Shown: in pieces, positions 35,866-44,120 of the stretch
How the letters are laid out: every line of letters begins with the position of its first letter
How positions within the stretch are numbered: the first letter of the stretch is position 1
Assembly: GCA_002783405.1 (NCBI GenBank)
Contig: PFGG01000035.1
Span: forward strand, 258,940 to 320,027
Length of the DNA: 61,088 nt
Direction: 5' to 3'
DNA from: a bacterium (Candidatus Blackallbacteria) CG13_big_fil_rev_8_21_14_2_50_49_14
Lineage (GTDB): Bacteria > Cyanobacteriota > Sericytochromatia > UBA7694
The notes under the pieces: model-generated
What the model was told of the DNA's origin: nothing
Database searches by the model: none
Seen by the model: the letters and a program-made list of their open reading frames with translations, nothing else
Translations under genes and position numbers: made by a program

Positions 35866-37336
35866 ATCTGCAGAAATTGGACATGTGATTTTAAAATCTG
35901 AATATGAACAAACCCTGCCTGAACTGCGCCAGGATCTTTTGAATCTGCAGCAGGAACTGCGGGAGAGAAAGTCTTTTCCTGTGGTGATCTTGATTGGTGG
36001 GGTAGATGGGGCTGGTAAAAGTGAAACGGTAAAGGTTCTGAATGAATGGATGGACCCCCGTTTTATTGAAACCCGTGCCATGGGAGCTCCAACTGAAGAA
36101 GAATTGGCGCATCCGCCGATGTGGCGTTTTTGGAATGTTTTACCCCCCAAAGGAAAGATTTCGATCTTCTTTGGTTCATGGTATACCAGTCCGATTATTG
36201 ATCGGGTTTATGATCTCAGTTCAAAAGCCGAATTGGATCAGGCCATGGAACGTGTGGTTCGGTTTGAACGTATGTTGTTTGATGAAGGGGCTTTGGTCTT
36301 AAAATTCTGGTTTCATCTTTCAAAAGAGCAGCAGAAAGAGCGTCTGAAACGCTTGAAAAATGATCCCGATACCCGTTGGCGGGTTACCCAGGAAGAGGAA
36401 GCCCATTTTAAAAACTATGATAAATTCCGCAAAGTTTCTGAACGTGCCCTGCGTTTGAGTTCACGTGCAGAAGCACCTTGGATTATTGTCGAAGGGATGG
36501 ATCCGCGTTTTCGCTATTTAACTGTGGCAAAAACGATTCTCACCAGTATTCAGCAGCGTCTGGCCCAGGAAGATCTGCCCTCACATCCTGCTTTTCCTGC
36601 CTTGCAACCGCCGATAGATCAAAAGTTTTTATTGCAATCTCTGGATTTTGCAAAGACGATTTCAAAAAAAGAATATGAGAAAAAACTTGAAAAATACCAA
36701 CGCAGCTTAAATTTAATGGTGAGAAGTGCCCGTTTTAAAAAACAGGCAGCGATTTTGGTCTTTGAAGGTTCCGATGCGGCAGGCAAAGGTGGAGCCATCC
36801 GGAGAATTTCTGGGGCTTTGGATCCCCGCAGTTATCAGATTGTTCCGATTGCGGCTCCAACCCAGGAAGAGCGAGAAAAACCCTATCTCTGGCGTTTTTG
36901 GCGCCATATTCAACGGCGTGGGACGTTTACTATTTTTGACCGCTCCTGGTATGGACGTGTGCTGGTGGAACGTGTTGAGGGGTTTTGCAGTGAATATGAC
37001 TGGCAGCGTGCCTATTCTGAGATCAATGATTTTGAAGAACAGCTGACACAGGGGGGGGCCTCTGTGATTAAGTTTTGGCTGAGTATTTCCAAGGAAGAGC
37101 AGTTGAAACGTTTTCAAGAACGCGAAAAAACAGTCTACAAACGCTTTAAAATCACAGATGAGGATTGGCGCAACCGTGAAAAATGGGAAGACTATGAAAT
37201 CGCTGTCTCAGATATGATTGATCGCACCAGCACAGAACTTGCGCCTTGGACGATTGTTGAAGCGAATGATAAGTATTTTGCCCGTATCAAGGTTTTAGAA
37301 ACGATTTGTGAACGCTTGGAACTGGCCTTAAGTTAA
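35858..37336 (+). CDS. pap: Polyphosphate:AMP phosphotransferase (PPK2 class II, two-domain)
   Basis: Makes ADP from AMP and polyphosphate. 492 residues from the ATG at 35858 (AAGGAG upstream), consisting of two tandem PPK2 domains. Domain 1 has Walker A GGVDGAGKSE (47-56) and FFGSWYTSPIIDRV; domain 2 has FEGSDAAGKGGA (~303) and FDRSWYGRVLVERV with the full lid Arg set. Domain 1 has SWYTSP where domain 2 has SWYGRV, so the second domain is the likely catalytic one, as in known two-domain PAPs. Confidence 0.93.
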   Translation: MFESAEIGHVILKSEYEQTLPELRQDLLNLQQELRERKSFPVVILIGGVDGAGKSETVKVLNEWMDPRFIETRAMGAPTEEELAHPPMWRFWNVLPPKGKISIFFGSWYTSPIIDRVYDLSSKAELDQAMERVVRFERMLFDEGALVLKFWFHLSKEQQKERLKRLKNDPDTRWRVTQEEEAHFKNYDKFRKVSERALRLSSRAEAPWIIVEGMDPRFRYLTVAKTILTSIQQRLAQEDLPSHPAFPALQPPIDQKFLLQSLDFAKTISKKEYEKKLEKYQRSLNLMVRSARFKKQAAILVFEGSDAAGKGGAIRRISGALDPRSYQIVPIAAPTQEEREKPYLWRFWRHIQRRGTFTIFDRSWYGRVLVERVEGFCSEYDWQRAYSEINDFEEQLTQGGASVIKFWLSISKEEQLKRFQEREKTVYKRFKITDEDWRNREKWEDYEIAVSDMIDRTSTELAPWTIVEANDKYFARIKVLETICERLELALS

Positions 37337-38707
37337 GCGGTGTCTCAAAATTCTTCCCCAGTACGGATACAGTGGACTGATTTTTAAACGCCCATGCTTT
37401 GCTTCAAAATATTCACCTGGATTGAGTAAGTCCTCCCAGATACCCTTGCCGTGATGCAGTGGAATTTCGAGTTTGCTGTTTTTGCCTGAGGCATTGACTG
37501 CGACCAGAATGTGTTCAGAAGGGCTTTGTCTTAGAAAAGCCAGTTCTTTGGCGTGCACTTGCAGGGTTTGGTATTGCCCGTGTTTAAGCGCATCAGACTG
37601 ATGATAAATTTTTGCAAGTTTTTGCAGACTCAATGCCAGATCTTTGTGTTTGCTCTGCCAGCCCAATTCGGGAGAGGGCAGATACGGGCGAAGCGCTTTA
37701 TCTGACCACTTATGCCGTTTGCCTTCCAGCCCCCATTCACTGCCATAGTAGAGAGTGGGCACGCCTGGCAGGGTCATGAGCAGGATATGCAAAGGATAGA
37801 GATTCCGCTCTTCTTTGAGCAGGCTTGCAATGCGATTGACATCATGGTTATCGACAAAGTTTAAAAGGGGCAAATGTCGGTAGACCCCCTGCTGACCAAA
37901 TTGTCGCTCCAGCGTATGCGCCAGAATATGGTAGTCCTTGGCATTGTGACTGGTGTGCAAGCTGTGATAGAACTCAAAATTGGTAACAGAATCGAGCATC
38001 TGGGGATTGACCCAATCTCTGTAATTCCCCATCACGACCTCTCCCATTAACCAAAAATCAGAGGAGAGTTGATGCGAGAATTTACGCAAGCGTTTCATGA
38101 AGCTAAAATCCAGGCAATCTGCTGCATCTAAACGCAATCCGTCTATTTCATAACGATCTACCCATTGTGCCAAGGCACCGAAGAGGTGTTCGCGAACCGC
38201 AGGGTTGCGCACATTGAGTTTGGCTAGGTCATGGTGGCCTTTCCAGCCCTGGTAGGTAAAAGGGTCTCCCTTTTTACTGCGTTTGCCAAAGCGCACGTGA
38301 CGGTACCAGCGCAGATAAGCTGAATTCTGTCCATTCCTGCGCAGATCCTGAAAGGCCCAAAATTCACGACCTGTATGGTTAAAAACAGCATCTAAAATGA
38401 CACGGATACCGGCACGGTGAAAGGCTTTGACCAAATGAGCCAAGGTTTCGTGGGTGCCGAGTCTGCGATCAAGATGGTAATAATCGCGGGTATCGTAACC
38501 ATGAGACGTGGATTCAAAAACGGGGCCCAGACAGATGGCATTGACACCCAAAGAAACCAAATGCGGAATCCAGGCATGTAATAGCTCAAGACGAGGAACA
38601 GGAGCACTGTGGTCGCTATTGTGATGGGGTGCGCCACACATTCCCAGGGGGTAAATATGGTAGAAAAAAGCATTGTGGGACCAGTGGGGATAAATATGTT
38701 TTGTCAT
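37328..38707 (-). CDS. GH13 alpha-amylase-family glycoside hydrolase
   Basis: 459 residues from the ATG at 38707. The four GH13 regions are present: DAVFNHTG (~106-113), GLRLDAADCLD with the Asp nucleophile (~187-197), LMGEVV with the acid/base Glu (~218) and FVDNHD (~281-286). No signal peptide, so an intracellular enzyme acting on glycogen or maltodextrin is inferred. Ends with a short beta-sandwich domain. It overlaps the convergent pap gene by nine bases. Confidence 0.92.
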   Translation of the reverse strand: MTKHIYPHWSHNAFFYHIYPLGMCGAPHHNSDHSAPVPRLELLHAWIPHLVSLGVNAICLGPVFESTSHGYDTRDYYHLDRRLGTHETLAHLVKAFHRAGIRVILDAVFNHTGREFWAFQDLRRNGQNSAYLRWYRHVRFGKRSKKGDPFTYQGWKGHHDLAKLNVRNPAVREHLFGALAQWVDRYEIDGLRLDAADCLDFSFMKRLRKFSHQLSSDFWLMGEVVMGNYRDWVNPQMLDSVTNFEFYHSLHTSHNAKDYHILAHTLERQFGQQGVYRHLPLLNFVDNHDVNRIASLLKEERNLYPLHILLMTLPGVPTLYYGSEWGLEGKRHKWSDKALRPYLPSPELGWQSKHKDLALSLQKLAKIYHQSDALKHGQYQTLQVHAKELAFLRQSPSEHILVAVNASGKNSKLEIPLHHGKGIWEDLLNPGEYFEAKHGRLKISPLYPYWGRILRHRLT

Positions 38708-38762
38708 GGCTGCTATTATAGTGCCTGCCAGAAAGAAAAGACCATCTGATTTGAATAGCAAT

Positions 38763-38797
38763 AAAAAAAGCGGTTGAAAAATTTTTCAACCGCTTTT
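38763..38797 (-). terminator. Terminator of the receiver gene
   Basis: Perfect stem AAAAGCGGTTGAAAA / TTTTCAACCGCTTTT, followed on the minus strand by a run of T. Confidence 0.9.
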
Positions 38798-38814
38798 GCG
38801 AAAATTGATATTGT

Positions 38815-39216
38815 TTAGGATTTTTTTGCGGGTTTTAAACGGCTTAAGACCTGAACCTGAGAAATAATCTTTGAAGAGAGTGCGTTAAAATCCATATTCT
38901 TGGGTTTTTCCATAAAACCCACAGCCCCTAAATCCATGACTTCTTTGCGTTTTTCATCAAAGGGCTCTGCTGAGGTTATCACCATGATGGGTTTGGGTGT
39001 AGAACTCATAATTTGTTTAATTGCGGCAGGAGCATTTTGTTTGGGCATGCGGTAATCCATTAAAACTATATCTGGATTCAAGGCTTTGGTCTGTTCAACA
39101 GCACTCATGCCATCTGAAACCACGCCGACCACTTCAATACTTTTGTCTTTTTTTAAAACTTCGGAAAGCAGCTTTTGAATAATGGTTGAATCTTCCGCAA
39201 TTAATACTTTGGTCAT
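38815..39216 (-). CDS. Stand-alone response regulator receiver (CheY/CheB-N-like)
   Basis: 133 residues, one receiver domain: acidic pair in IAEDST, phosphoacceptor Asp in VLMDYRMP (~54), Thr/Ser switch in MVITSA, and the Lys in FMEKP. The wording of the middle (DGMSAVEQTKALNPDIVLMDYRMP) is closest to CheB receiver domains. No output domain and no histidine kinase nearby. AAAGGA precedes the ATG; the transcript ends at the hairpin downstream. Confidence 0.93.
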   Translation of the reverse strand: MTKVLIAEDSTIIQKLLSEVLKKDKSIEVVGVVSDGMSAVEQTKALNPDIVLMDYRMPKQNAPAAIKQIMSSTPKPIMVITSAEPFDEKRKEVMDLGAVGFMEKPKNMDFNALSSKIISQVQVLSRLKPAKKS

Positions 39217-39497
39217 GTCTTATTTTCCTTTGTCATAGTATTCACTCACACAGTATCTGATCTGAATATAAATGAAATTAGTTAGCCTTGCAAGCATCTC
39301 TGTCTAAATCGTGTGATAATCAAAAATTTTCTTGATAAAGCTCAATTTTTATAAATAGTAAATACTATCAATTATATTAAGTATGTCTTATTTATTTAAA
39401 AGAATTAACAATTTAAGCTTACTTGAACCAGTTCCTGTGTTTGGAATGGAGGACGTGAAATTTTAGGTGGGAGAAGTTTAGTTTCAAGAAAACGTGC
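39217..39497. other. Divergent AT-rich region upstream of receiver and hsp20 genes
   Basis: About 280 bases without a gene. A 14-bp palindrome ATAGTAAATACTAT lies at 39355-39368 and could be an operator. Nothing else is identifiable. Confidence 0.4.
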
Positions 39498-39529
39498 TTG
39501 ACAAATTCGTTGGGTTTTTTATATATATT
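39498..39529 (+). promoter_or_regulatory. Vegetative-type promoter of the hsp20 operon
   Basis: TTGACA at 39498-39503 and TATATA/TATATT at 39522-39529 with 17-20 bases between, directly in front of the CIRCE element. Confidence 0.7.
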
Positions 39530-39531
39530 TA

Positions 39532-39558
39532 TTAGCACTCTGATAATGGTAGTGCTAA
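39532..39558 (+). promoter_or_regulatory. CIRCE element (HrcA operator)
   Basis: TTAGCACTC, nine bases, TAGTGCTAA. This matches the CIRCE consensus (TTAGCACTC-N9-GAGTGCTAA) at 17 of 18 positions. It sits over the expected transcription start, so HrcA should repress the hsp20 pair until heat stress. hrcA is not in the window. Confidence 0.92.
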
Positions 39559-39587
39559 TAAATATTTCTCACGAGGTAGAAGATCAT

Positions 39588-40016
39588 ATGTTTTGGACGC
39601 TCTCAAATACATTTGAGGAAATGGATACCCTGCGTAGGGAAATGGAAGAGCTGTTTAACCGCAGTCAGCGTGTTTTTACTGCTTCTGGCCGTAATTTCCC
39701 CTTGATCAATATTTACAATCATCCTGAAGAAGTGCGCGTGGTTGCTGAACTGCCTGGTGTGCAAAAAGAAGATTTGGATATCAGCTATACCAAGGGTGTT
39801 TTAAAGCTCAGTGGACAACGCAAAGCTGCTGAGCTGTCTGAGAAGTCGGTTCAGATTCGTTCTGAACGAAAAACTGGCAATTTTGAAAAGACCGTTAAAA
39901 TCCCCTTTGAAATTGATGCCGATAAAATTCATGCTGAGCTTAAAAATGGGGTTTTACAGATAGGCTTACCCAAAGCCGAAACCGTCCGTACCCGTCAAAT
40001 TCAAATTCAGGCTTAA
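39588..40016 (+). CDS. Small heat shock protein Hsp20 (first copy)
   Basis: 142 residues from the ATG at 39588 (GAGG upstream); frame open to 39498 but that part overlaps the promoter and CIRCE. The alpha-crystallin domain spans ~35-130: PLINIYNHPEEVRVVAELPGV, then the LKLSGQRK strand, GNFEKTVKIPFEID and NGVLQIGLPK. ATP-independent holdase that keeps unfolding proteins soluble. Followed by a second, divergent copy after 18 bases. Confidence 0.95.
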   Translation: MFWTLSNTFEEMDTLRREMEELFNRSQRVFTASGRNFPLINIYNHPEEVRVVAELPGVQKEDLDISYTKGVLKLSGQRKAAELSEKSVQIRSERKTGNFEKTVKIPFEIDADKIHAELKNGVLQIGLPKAETVRTRQIQIQA

Positions 40017-40034
40017 GAGAAAAGGAGACCTATG

Positions 40035-40442
40035 ATGAGTGATACACAAAGCTTACAACTTTCAGAAAAAAATCCGGTACTTCAGGCCACCGCTGAAGAG
40101 CTGATCAGCCCGGAAAATGCCTACCGCCCAGACGTGGATATCTATTACTCTCCCGAGGCCTATCTGTTCCATGTGGATTTGCCGGGAATTAAAGAAGGGG
40201 ATATTCAACTTGAAATTGACGAAAAGAACACTTTGGTTTTGAGAGCCAAAAATGCCCAAGAGTTTTCGGGTGAACTCCTGTTTAAACAGGTTGCGCTCGG
40301 GAATTTTTACCGGGCTTTTCATCTCAGCGACGATATCGACCGCAACCAGGTTCAAGCGCGTTTTGAGAATGGCGTGCTTGAAATTCAAGTCGGACGCCGT
40401 GAGGAAATCAAGCCCAAGCGGATTGAAATCAAAATCGGCTAA
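40035..40442 (+). CDS. Small heat shock protein Hsp20 (second copy)
   Basis: 135 residues. Alpha-crystallin domain with YRPDVDIYYSPEAYLFHVDLPG, LGNFYRAFHLSDDIDRNQV and FENGVLEIQVGR. AAAGGAG upstream fits the second of two adjacent ATGs (40035) best. Sequence is clearly different from the first copy, so the two may form hetero-oligomers. Under the same CIRCE-controlled promoter. Confidence 0.93.
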   Translation: MSDTQSLQLSEKNPVLQATAEELISPENAYRPDVDIYYSPEAYLFHVDLPGIKEGDIQLEIDEKNTLVLRAKNAQEFSGELLFKQVALGNFYRAFHLSDDIDRNQVQARFENGVLEIQVGRREEIKPKRIEIKIG

Positions 40443-40448
40443 ACGTAA

Positions 40449-40484
40449 AAAGGGAGGGCCCCCTGCCCTCCCTTTCAGTTTTTT
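40449..40484 (+). terminator. hsp20 operon terminator
   Basis: AAAGGGAGGGC / GCCCTCCCTTT stem with CCCCT loop, followed by CAGTTTTTT. Confidence 0.88.
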
Positions 40485-40493
40485 ACAAGAAGC

Positions 40494-40919
40494 CTACAGC
40501 GGGTTTTGTCCCTTTTCAACCCGCACATTGATGGCAATGCCCCCCCGGGCTTTAAAGTTGCCCTTGACCTGTATCCAACGTGGTTCCATGGCCTTGACCA
40601 GGTCATCTAAAATGCGGTTGGTCACGGCTTCATGAAAACTGCCAATATTGCGGAATGAAAATAGATACAGTTTCAAGGCTTTGGATTCAACGCATTTTTG
40701 GTTGGGAACGTAGTGAATTTCGATTGTGGCGAAATCGGGCTGTCCGGTAATCGGACACAAGGTGGTAAATTCGGGGCAATCCAATGAAATCAGATAATCC
40801 CGATCAGGCGCTGGGTTTGGAAAGGTTTCCAAAACAGCATCTTCTGGGCGTTGAGGGTATTCCGTCGTTTTGCCCAAAATTTTTAAATCTTGCTTTTTTA
40901 ATTTTTTACTCATTTTCAT
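40494..40919 (-). CDS. queF: NADPH-dependent 7-cyano-7-deazaguanine reductase
   Basis: Reduces preQ0 to preQ1 in queuosine synthesis. 141 residues, the short unimodular form. FTTLCPITGQPDFA contains the Cys that forms the thioimide, ESKALKLYLFSFRN is the QueF motif, and SFHE follows. Its start overlaps the end of the upstream esterase; ATG at 40919 follows TTTGGA, with another ATG at 40913. No other queuosine genes nearby. Confidence 0.93.
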   Translation of the reverse strand: MKMSKKLKKQDLKILGKTTEYPQRPEDAVLETFPNPAPDRDYLISLDCPEFTTLCPITGQPDFATIEIHYVPNQKCVESKALKLYLFSFRNIGSFHEAVTNRILDDLVKAMEPRWIQVKGNFKARGGIAINVRVEKGQNPL

Positions 40920-42021
40920 TTTTTCCAAACAGATATTTCAGACCTGCAGCCATGCGATGGCTCCAATGGGTCCAATTATGCCCTTCATTGTACTCCTGGT
41001 ATCTGAAGGTATACCCTTTTGCGGCCATGACATCTGCCATATGGCGGTTGGCATGAATCAAGCCTTCCAGACAGCCTGCGCTGAGATAAAAGCGAACGGG
41101 GCGAATAGGAAGATCGCGCAAGGTATTGACCATGCGCTCACGGTAAAATTGGAAAGAACTGGATTGCCCAAAGACCTGGCCATAAACATGGGGGTATTGA
41201 AAGGCCAGATAAGTAGACACCAAGCCACCCAGTGAGGAGCCCAGCAAAGTCCGGGCCTCTGGTTCAGGTCGAGTTCTGTAGTGCTGGTCTATCATGGGGG
41301 TGATTTCTTCTACCAACATATGACAGTAACTGTTGTTAAAAGTATATTCACTAAAGCGGTGAATTGGGTCAATGCATACGGCAATGACGGGTTCAATGGC
41401 TTCTTCTGCGATTAAACGATCAAGAATCCAGTGAAGTTTTCCATTTTCAATATAGTCTCTGCCATCATGGGTATACAGGACAGGATATCTTTTTTCTGGA
41501 TTTTCTTCGTAATCAGGTGGCAAATAGATATACAAATCGCGGCCTCCAGGCAAAGCGCCGCCCTGAAAACTCTCTTTGAGAACCTGTCCATGGGGAATGT
41601 CGGGTGCCCAGTGAGGGTGGACATCGCCCAGGTAATCGCGCATGACACAGGCTGAATTCTTTCCCCCAATGCCATTTTCAAGTCTTGTCTGGTTCCAGGG
41701 ATCAAGTGTCCACTCCCCGTTTACCAGAAATTTGTATTCTAAACGGGCGTCACGGGGCAGAATGATAGACAAATAAAACAGATCTCCCGGCAATCTTTGC
41801 AAATAAAGCCCCCGGCTGTGCCAGCCTGTAATTTCACCGGCCAGCTCTACTTCACGGGTATGGGAAGTGCCTTGGTAGAGAAAGGTGACTTGTGTGCCTT
41901 CTATCCAGGGAGAAATTTGTTTTTCTGCAAGCTGACGGATTCTTTTTTCAAGTTGAGGTGAAGTGGGAGCGGAAGGATGCGTACCTCTGGACATGACAGA
42001 GATGATGGGTACATTGAACAT
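40906..42021 (-). CDS. Esterase (enterochelin-esterase/EstA family) with N-terminal CBM48-like domain
   Basis: 371 residues. Residues ~50-120 look like a glycogen-binding E-set domain (VELAGEITGWHSRG, LEYKFLVNGEWTLDPWN). The rest is an alpha/beta hydrolase of the Fes/D-esterase family: DLYIYLPPDYEENPEKRYPVLYTHDGRDY, nucleophile Ser in LLGSSLGG (~259) and the closing EGHNWTHW (His ~348). No signal peptide. A role on glycogen-like or phosphorylated substrates is speculative. Overlaps queF by 14 bases. Confidence 0.85.
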   Translation of the reverse strand: MFNVPIISVMSRGTHPSAPTSPQLEKRIRQLAEKQISPWIEGTQVTFLYQGTSHTREVELAGEITGWHSRGLYLQRLPGDLFYLSIILPRDARLEYKFLVNGEWTLDPWNQTRLENGIGGKNSACVMRDYLGDVHPHWAPDIPHGQVLKESFQGGALPGGRDLYIYLPPDYEENPEKRYPVLYTHDGRDYIENGKLHWILDRLIAEEAIEPVIAVCIDPIHRFSEYTFNNSYCHMLVEEITPMIDQHYRTRPEPEARTLLGSSLGGLVSTYLAFQYPHVYGQVFGQSSSFQFYRERMVNTLRDLPIRPVRFYLSAGCLEGLIHANRHMADVMAAKGYTFRYQEYNEGHNWTHWSHRMAAGLKYLFGKNENE

Positions 42022-42074
42022 AGCGCAAACCTTATAGATTGATAGTTGGATTGTTTGCTTATTTTACAATAACT

Positions 42075-43064
42075 TTATTCTAAAGGCAGTGATCGATGTG
42101 ATATGACAGTAGAAATTGTATTTTCGCGCCGATCAAAGAGCGCAATATCTGCTCTGTTTTCTCCCAAACGGTTGGTATAGAGCACCCGCGTATTGTCACT
42201 GGACAAACTGGGATCTGTACCTGGGGTAATCGGGAAGGATTTAGAAAGAGAGAAAAAATACATATAAATATTGCTGAGGTAATTAAAGACCATTAAGGAA
42301 CGATCCTTGGACCATTCAGCATCTGCGAAGGTTAAATCGGTTTGATTCATGGGAACCGTCTGCTGGGTTTGCGAGGCCAAATTAAAGGTATGGTATTCCA
42401 GAATCCGTTGATTCAGCTCTTTGGATTGAGGCGTCATGGTGCTTAACCATTGCAGTTTCAGGCCATCGTTGGACCAGGCTGGCGCATAGACTTCTCTTTC
42501 CAGTGTGATGGGCAGAGATGTGGTTACACTTGTGGCAACATCATAGAGTCGAATTTGGCGGTTGCATTGTACGCCGCCCACCCGATCATTGGCTTCACAG
42601 TTATTATCGTAGGTAAAAACAAAACGTGATTCAGAAGGATGCCAGCTGGGATTATCTCCATCACTGACCTTGTGAAGATTCTCGCCATTTTTATCCAAGA
42701 GATAAATTTCTTCAGTGTCTTCTGTACTGAGGAGAAAATTCTCGCCACTGGCATCCCAACTGACGGTTTTAAAGCGTGCGGGTTTGAGTTCTTTGACTTT
42801 GAGCAGATCACTGCCATCCAAAAGACAGGTATACAAAATATCATGTACTTCCTGGCTATTGTCTTTGCGTGAACGAAACAGAAAGGCGATACGTTGACCA
42901 TCAGGAGCCCAGCTGGGAGAATAGGCCATACGAACCAGACCCGGCACCGGTGTGCTGACAGGCGTTGGATTGGTTCCCTGAGCGCTTACACAGCCACTGA
43001 TTAAGAAGGCTGAGACGAGCAGAGCCTTAGAAATTGAGTTCCATAATGGTTGAGTAATAGCCAT
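42075..43064 (-). CDS. Lipoprotein with TolB-like beta-propeller
   Basis: 329 residues. Signal peptide with lipobox LISGC (Cys25). Downstream are repeated TolB/PD40-type blades: AYSPSWAPDGQRIAFLFRSR, VSWDASGENFLLST, PSWHPSESRFVFTY, APAWSNDGLKLQWLS and DPSLSSDNTRVLYTNR. Probably anchored in the outer membrane facing the periplasm. Last of a four-gene minus-strand run and overlapping the preceding gene by 38 bases. Confidence 0.85.
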   Translation of the reverse strand: MAITQPLWNSISKALLVSAFLISGCVSAQGTNPTPVSTPVPGLVRMAYSPSWAPDGQRIAFLFRSRKDNSQEVHDILYTCLLDGSDLLKVKELKPARFKTVSWDASGENFLLSTEDTEEIYLLDKNGENLHKVSDGDNPSWHPSESRFVFTYDNNCEANDRVGGVQCNRQIRLYDVATSVTTSLPITLEREVYAPAWSNDGLKLQWLSTMTPQSKELNQRILEYHTFNLASQTQQTVPMNQTDLTFADAEWSKDRSLMVFNYLSNIYMYFFSLSKSFPITPGTDPSLSSDNTRVLYTNRLGENRADIALFDRRENTISTVISHRSLPLE

Positions 43065-43608
43065 GTTCCTGCTGCTTTAAAGTAATTTCCCGAATGCGGG
43101 CTTCAATTTGCTGATTAGACAAAGCCGTTTGGTAATAAGCATCGGTTGCTCCCCAGGCCAAATAGGCGGAAGGGGGGGCCACATTTACGATTACCGCTGC
43201 GGTTCTCGCAATATCAGAATCGATACTGCTTAAAAGATAGCTGCCTAAAAAACTGACAATCAAGGTGGCGGCAAAACCGCCCAAGACCCAGACGCCTCTG
43301 TTGGTGTGTCCTGCGTATAAGTGTCCGGCACCTGGCACAACTGAAAACAGAGCGGCGATTTCAGGTTCTGCTTTGAGTGCTTTCAAACGTTGTTTTTCTG
43401 CCTCAAGTGCTTTGAGATCCATGCCTTTGAGTGGATCTGAAGTGGCAGCCTGGGCTACCACGACGGGCGTTGCGGCTTCAAACCTGTAAACAGGTTCTTC
43501 TGCAGCCTGAACTATCCCCGGAAAAGTATGCGACAGAAGAATAGCTGCTGTCACTGCGGAGAGGGCGGATCTGAGAGAATGCTTTTTGTTTTGTTTCAAA
43601 ACTGCCAT
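43027..43608 (-). CDS. Membrane protein with PGxGHLYxG motif
   Basis: 193 residues. A signal-like N-terminus (SALSAVTAAILLSHTFPGIVQA) is followed by a linker and helices; SVVPGAGHLYAGHTNRGVWVLGGFAATLIV is a membrane-inserting motif like that of DUF5683/TM2-type proteins (P-G-x-G-x-x-Y-x-G then hydrophobic helix), then another TM stretch (AAVIVNVAPPSAYLAWGA). Function unknown. The next gene encodes a protein with the same motif. Overlaps the upstream gene by 13 bases. Confidence 0.6.
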   Translation of the reverse strand: MAVLKQNKKHSLRSALSAVTAAILLSHTFPGIVQAAEEPVYRFEAATPVVVAQAATSDPLKGMDLKALEAEKQRLKALKAEPEIAALFSVVPGAGHLYAGHTNRGVWVLGGFAATLIVSFLGSYLLSSIDSDIARTAAVIVNVAPPSAYLAWGATDAYYQTALSNQQIEARIREITLKQQEHGYYSTIMELNF

Positions 43609-44120
43609 AATGTCACCGATACCAGACTCCCTTTCATTATATACGCATTTTCGGCCGGGTCTAGGGTGTTTGTCACCTTTTGATTATAAGCCTCTGCCCG
43701 TCGCCAGGCATCACCAAAATTCCAGATCCACAACCCAGGCAAGGCAATTTGCAGAGCCAGCGTCAAAGCCTCCCAATGGGCTTCCGGCAGACGTTGGGTT
43801 GAACCATCCCGTACCACTCGGTCTTGAATTGAGCTTGCGCGTTGCTGATCTACCCAAAAGTAGGCGGCAACACCCAATGCCAGTCCCACAGTTATTAAAA
43901 CTTCAGGCCAGATCCGCTCTTCCACATACATCTGTCCGCTACCCGGCAGGGCAAGTGAAAAGGCAAACGCCAGCCAAGGACTTTTTTCAAGTGCCTCGGT
44001 TTCGTCGGTTTGTACAGAGAGTGTTTCTTCTGTCTTTGTACTTTCAGCGAATCCCGATGGAACCAAAATGGTCATCATGATGCACCAGACTAACCCAAAG
44101 ATTACCAAATTTTTCTGCAT
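43596..44120 (-). CDS. Membrane protein with PGSGQMY motif
   Basis: 174 residues, signal peptide (GLVWCIMMTILVPSGFAES), acidic linker, then AFSLALPGSGQMYVEERIWPEVLITVGLAL and a second hydrophobic segment (ALTLALQIALPGLWIWNFGDAW). Same layout and motif as the neighbouring 193-residue protein, so a distant paralogue. Ends in TLWQF. Function unknown. Starts directly after the stop of the 330-residue protein. Confidence 0.6.
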   Translation of the reverse strand: MQKNLVIFGLVWCIMMTILVPSGFAESTKTEETLSVQTDETEALEKSPWLAFAFSLALPGSGQMYVEERIWPEVLITVGLALGVAAYFWVDQQRASSIQDRVVRDGSTQRLPEAHWEALTLALQIALPGLWIWNFGDAWRRAEAYNQKVTNTLDPAENAYIMKGSLVSVTLWQF

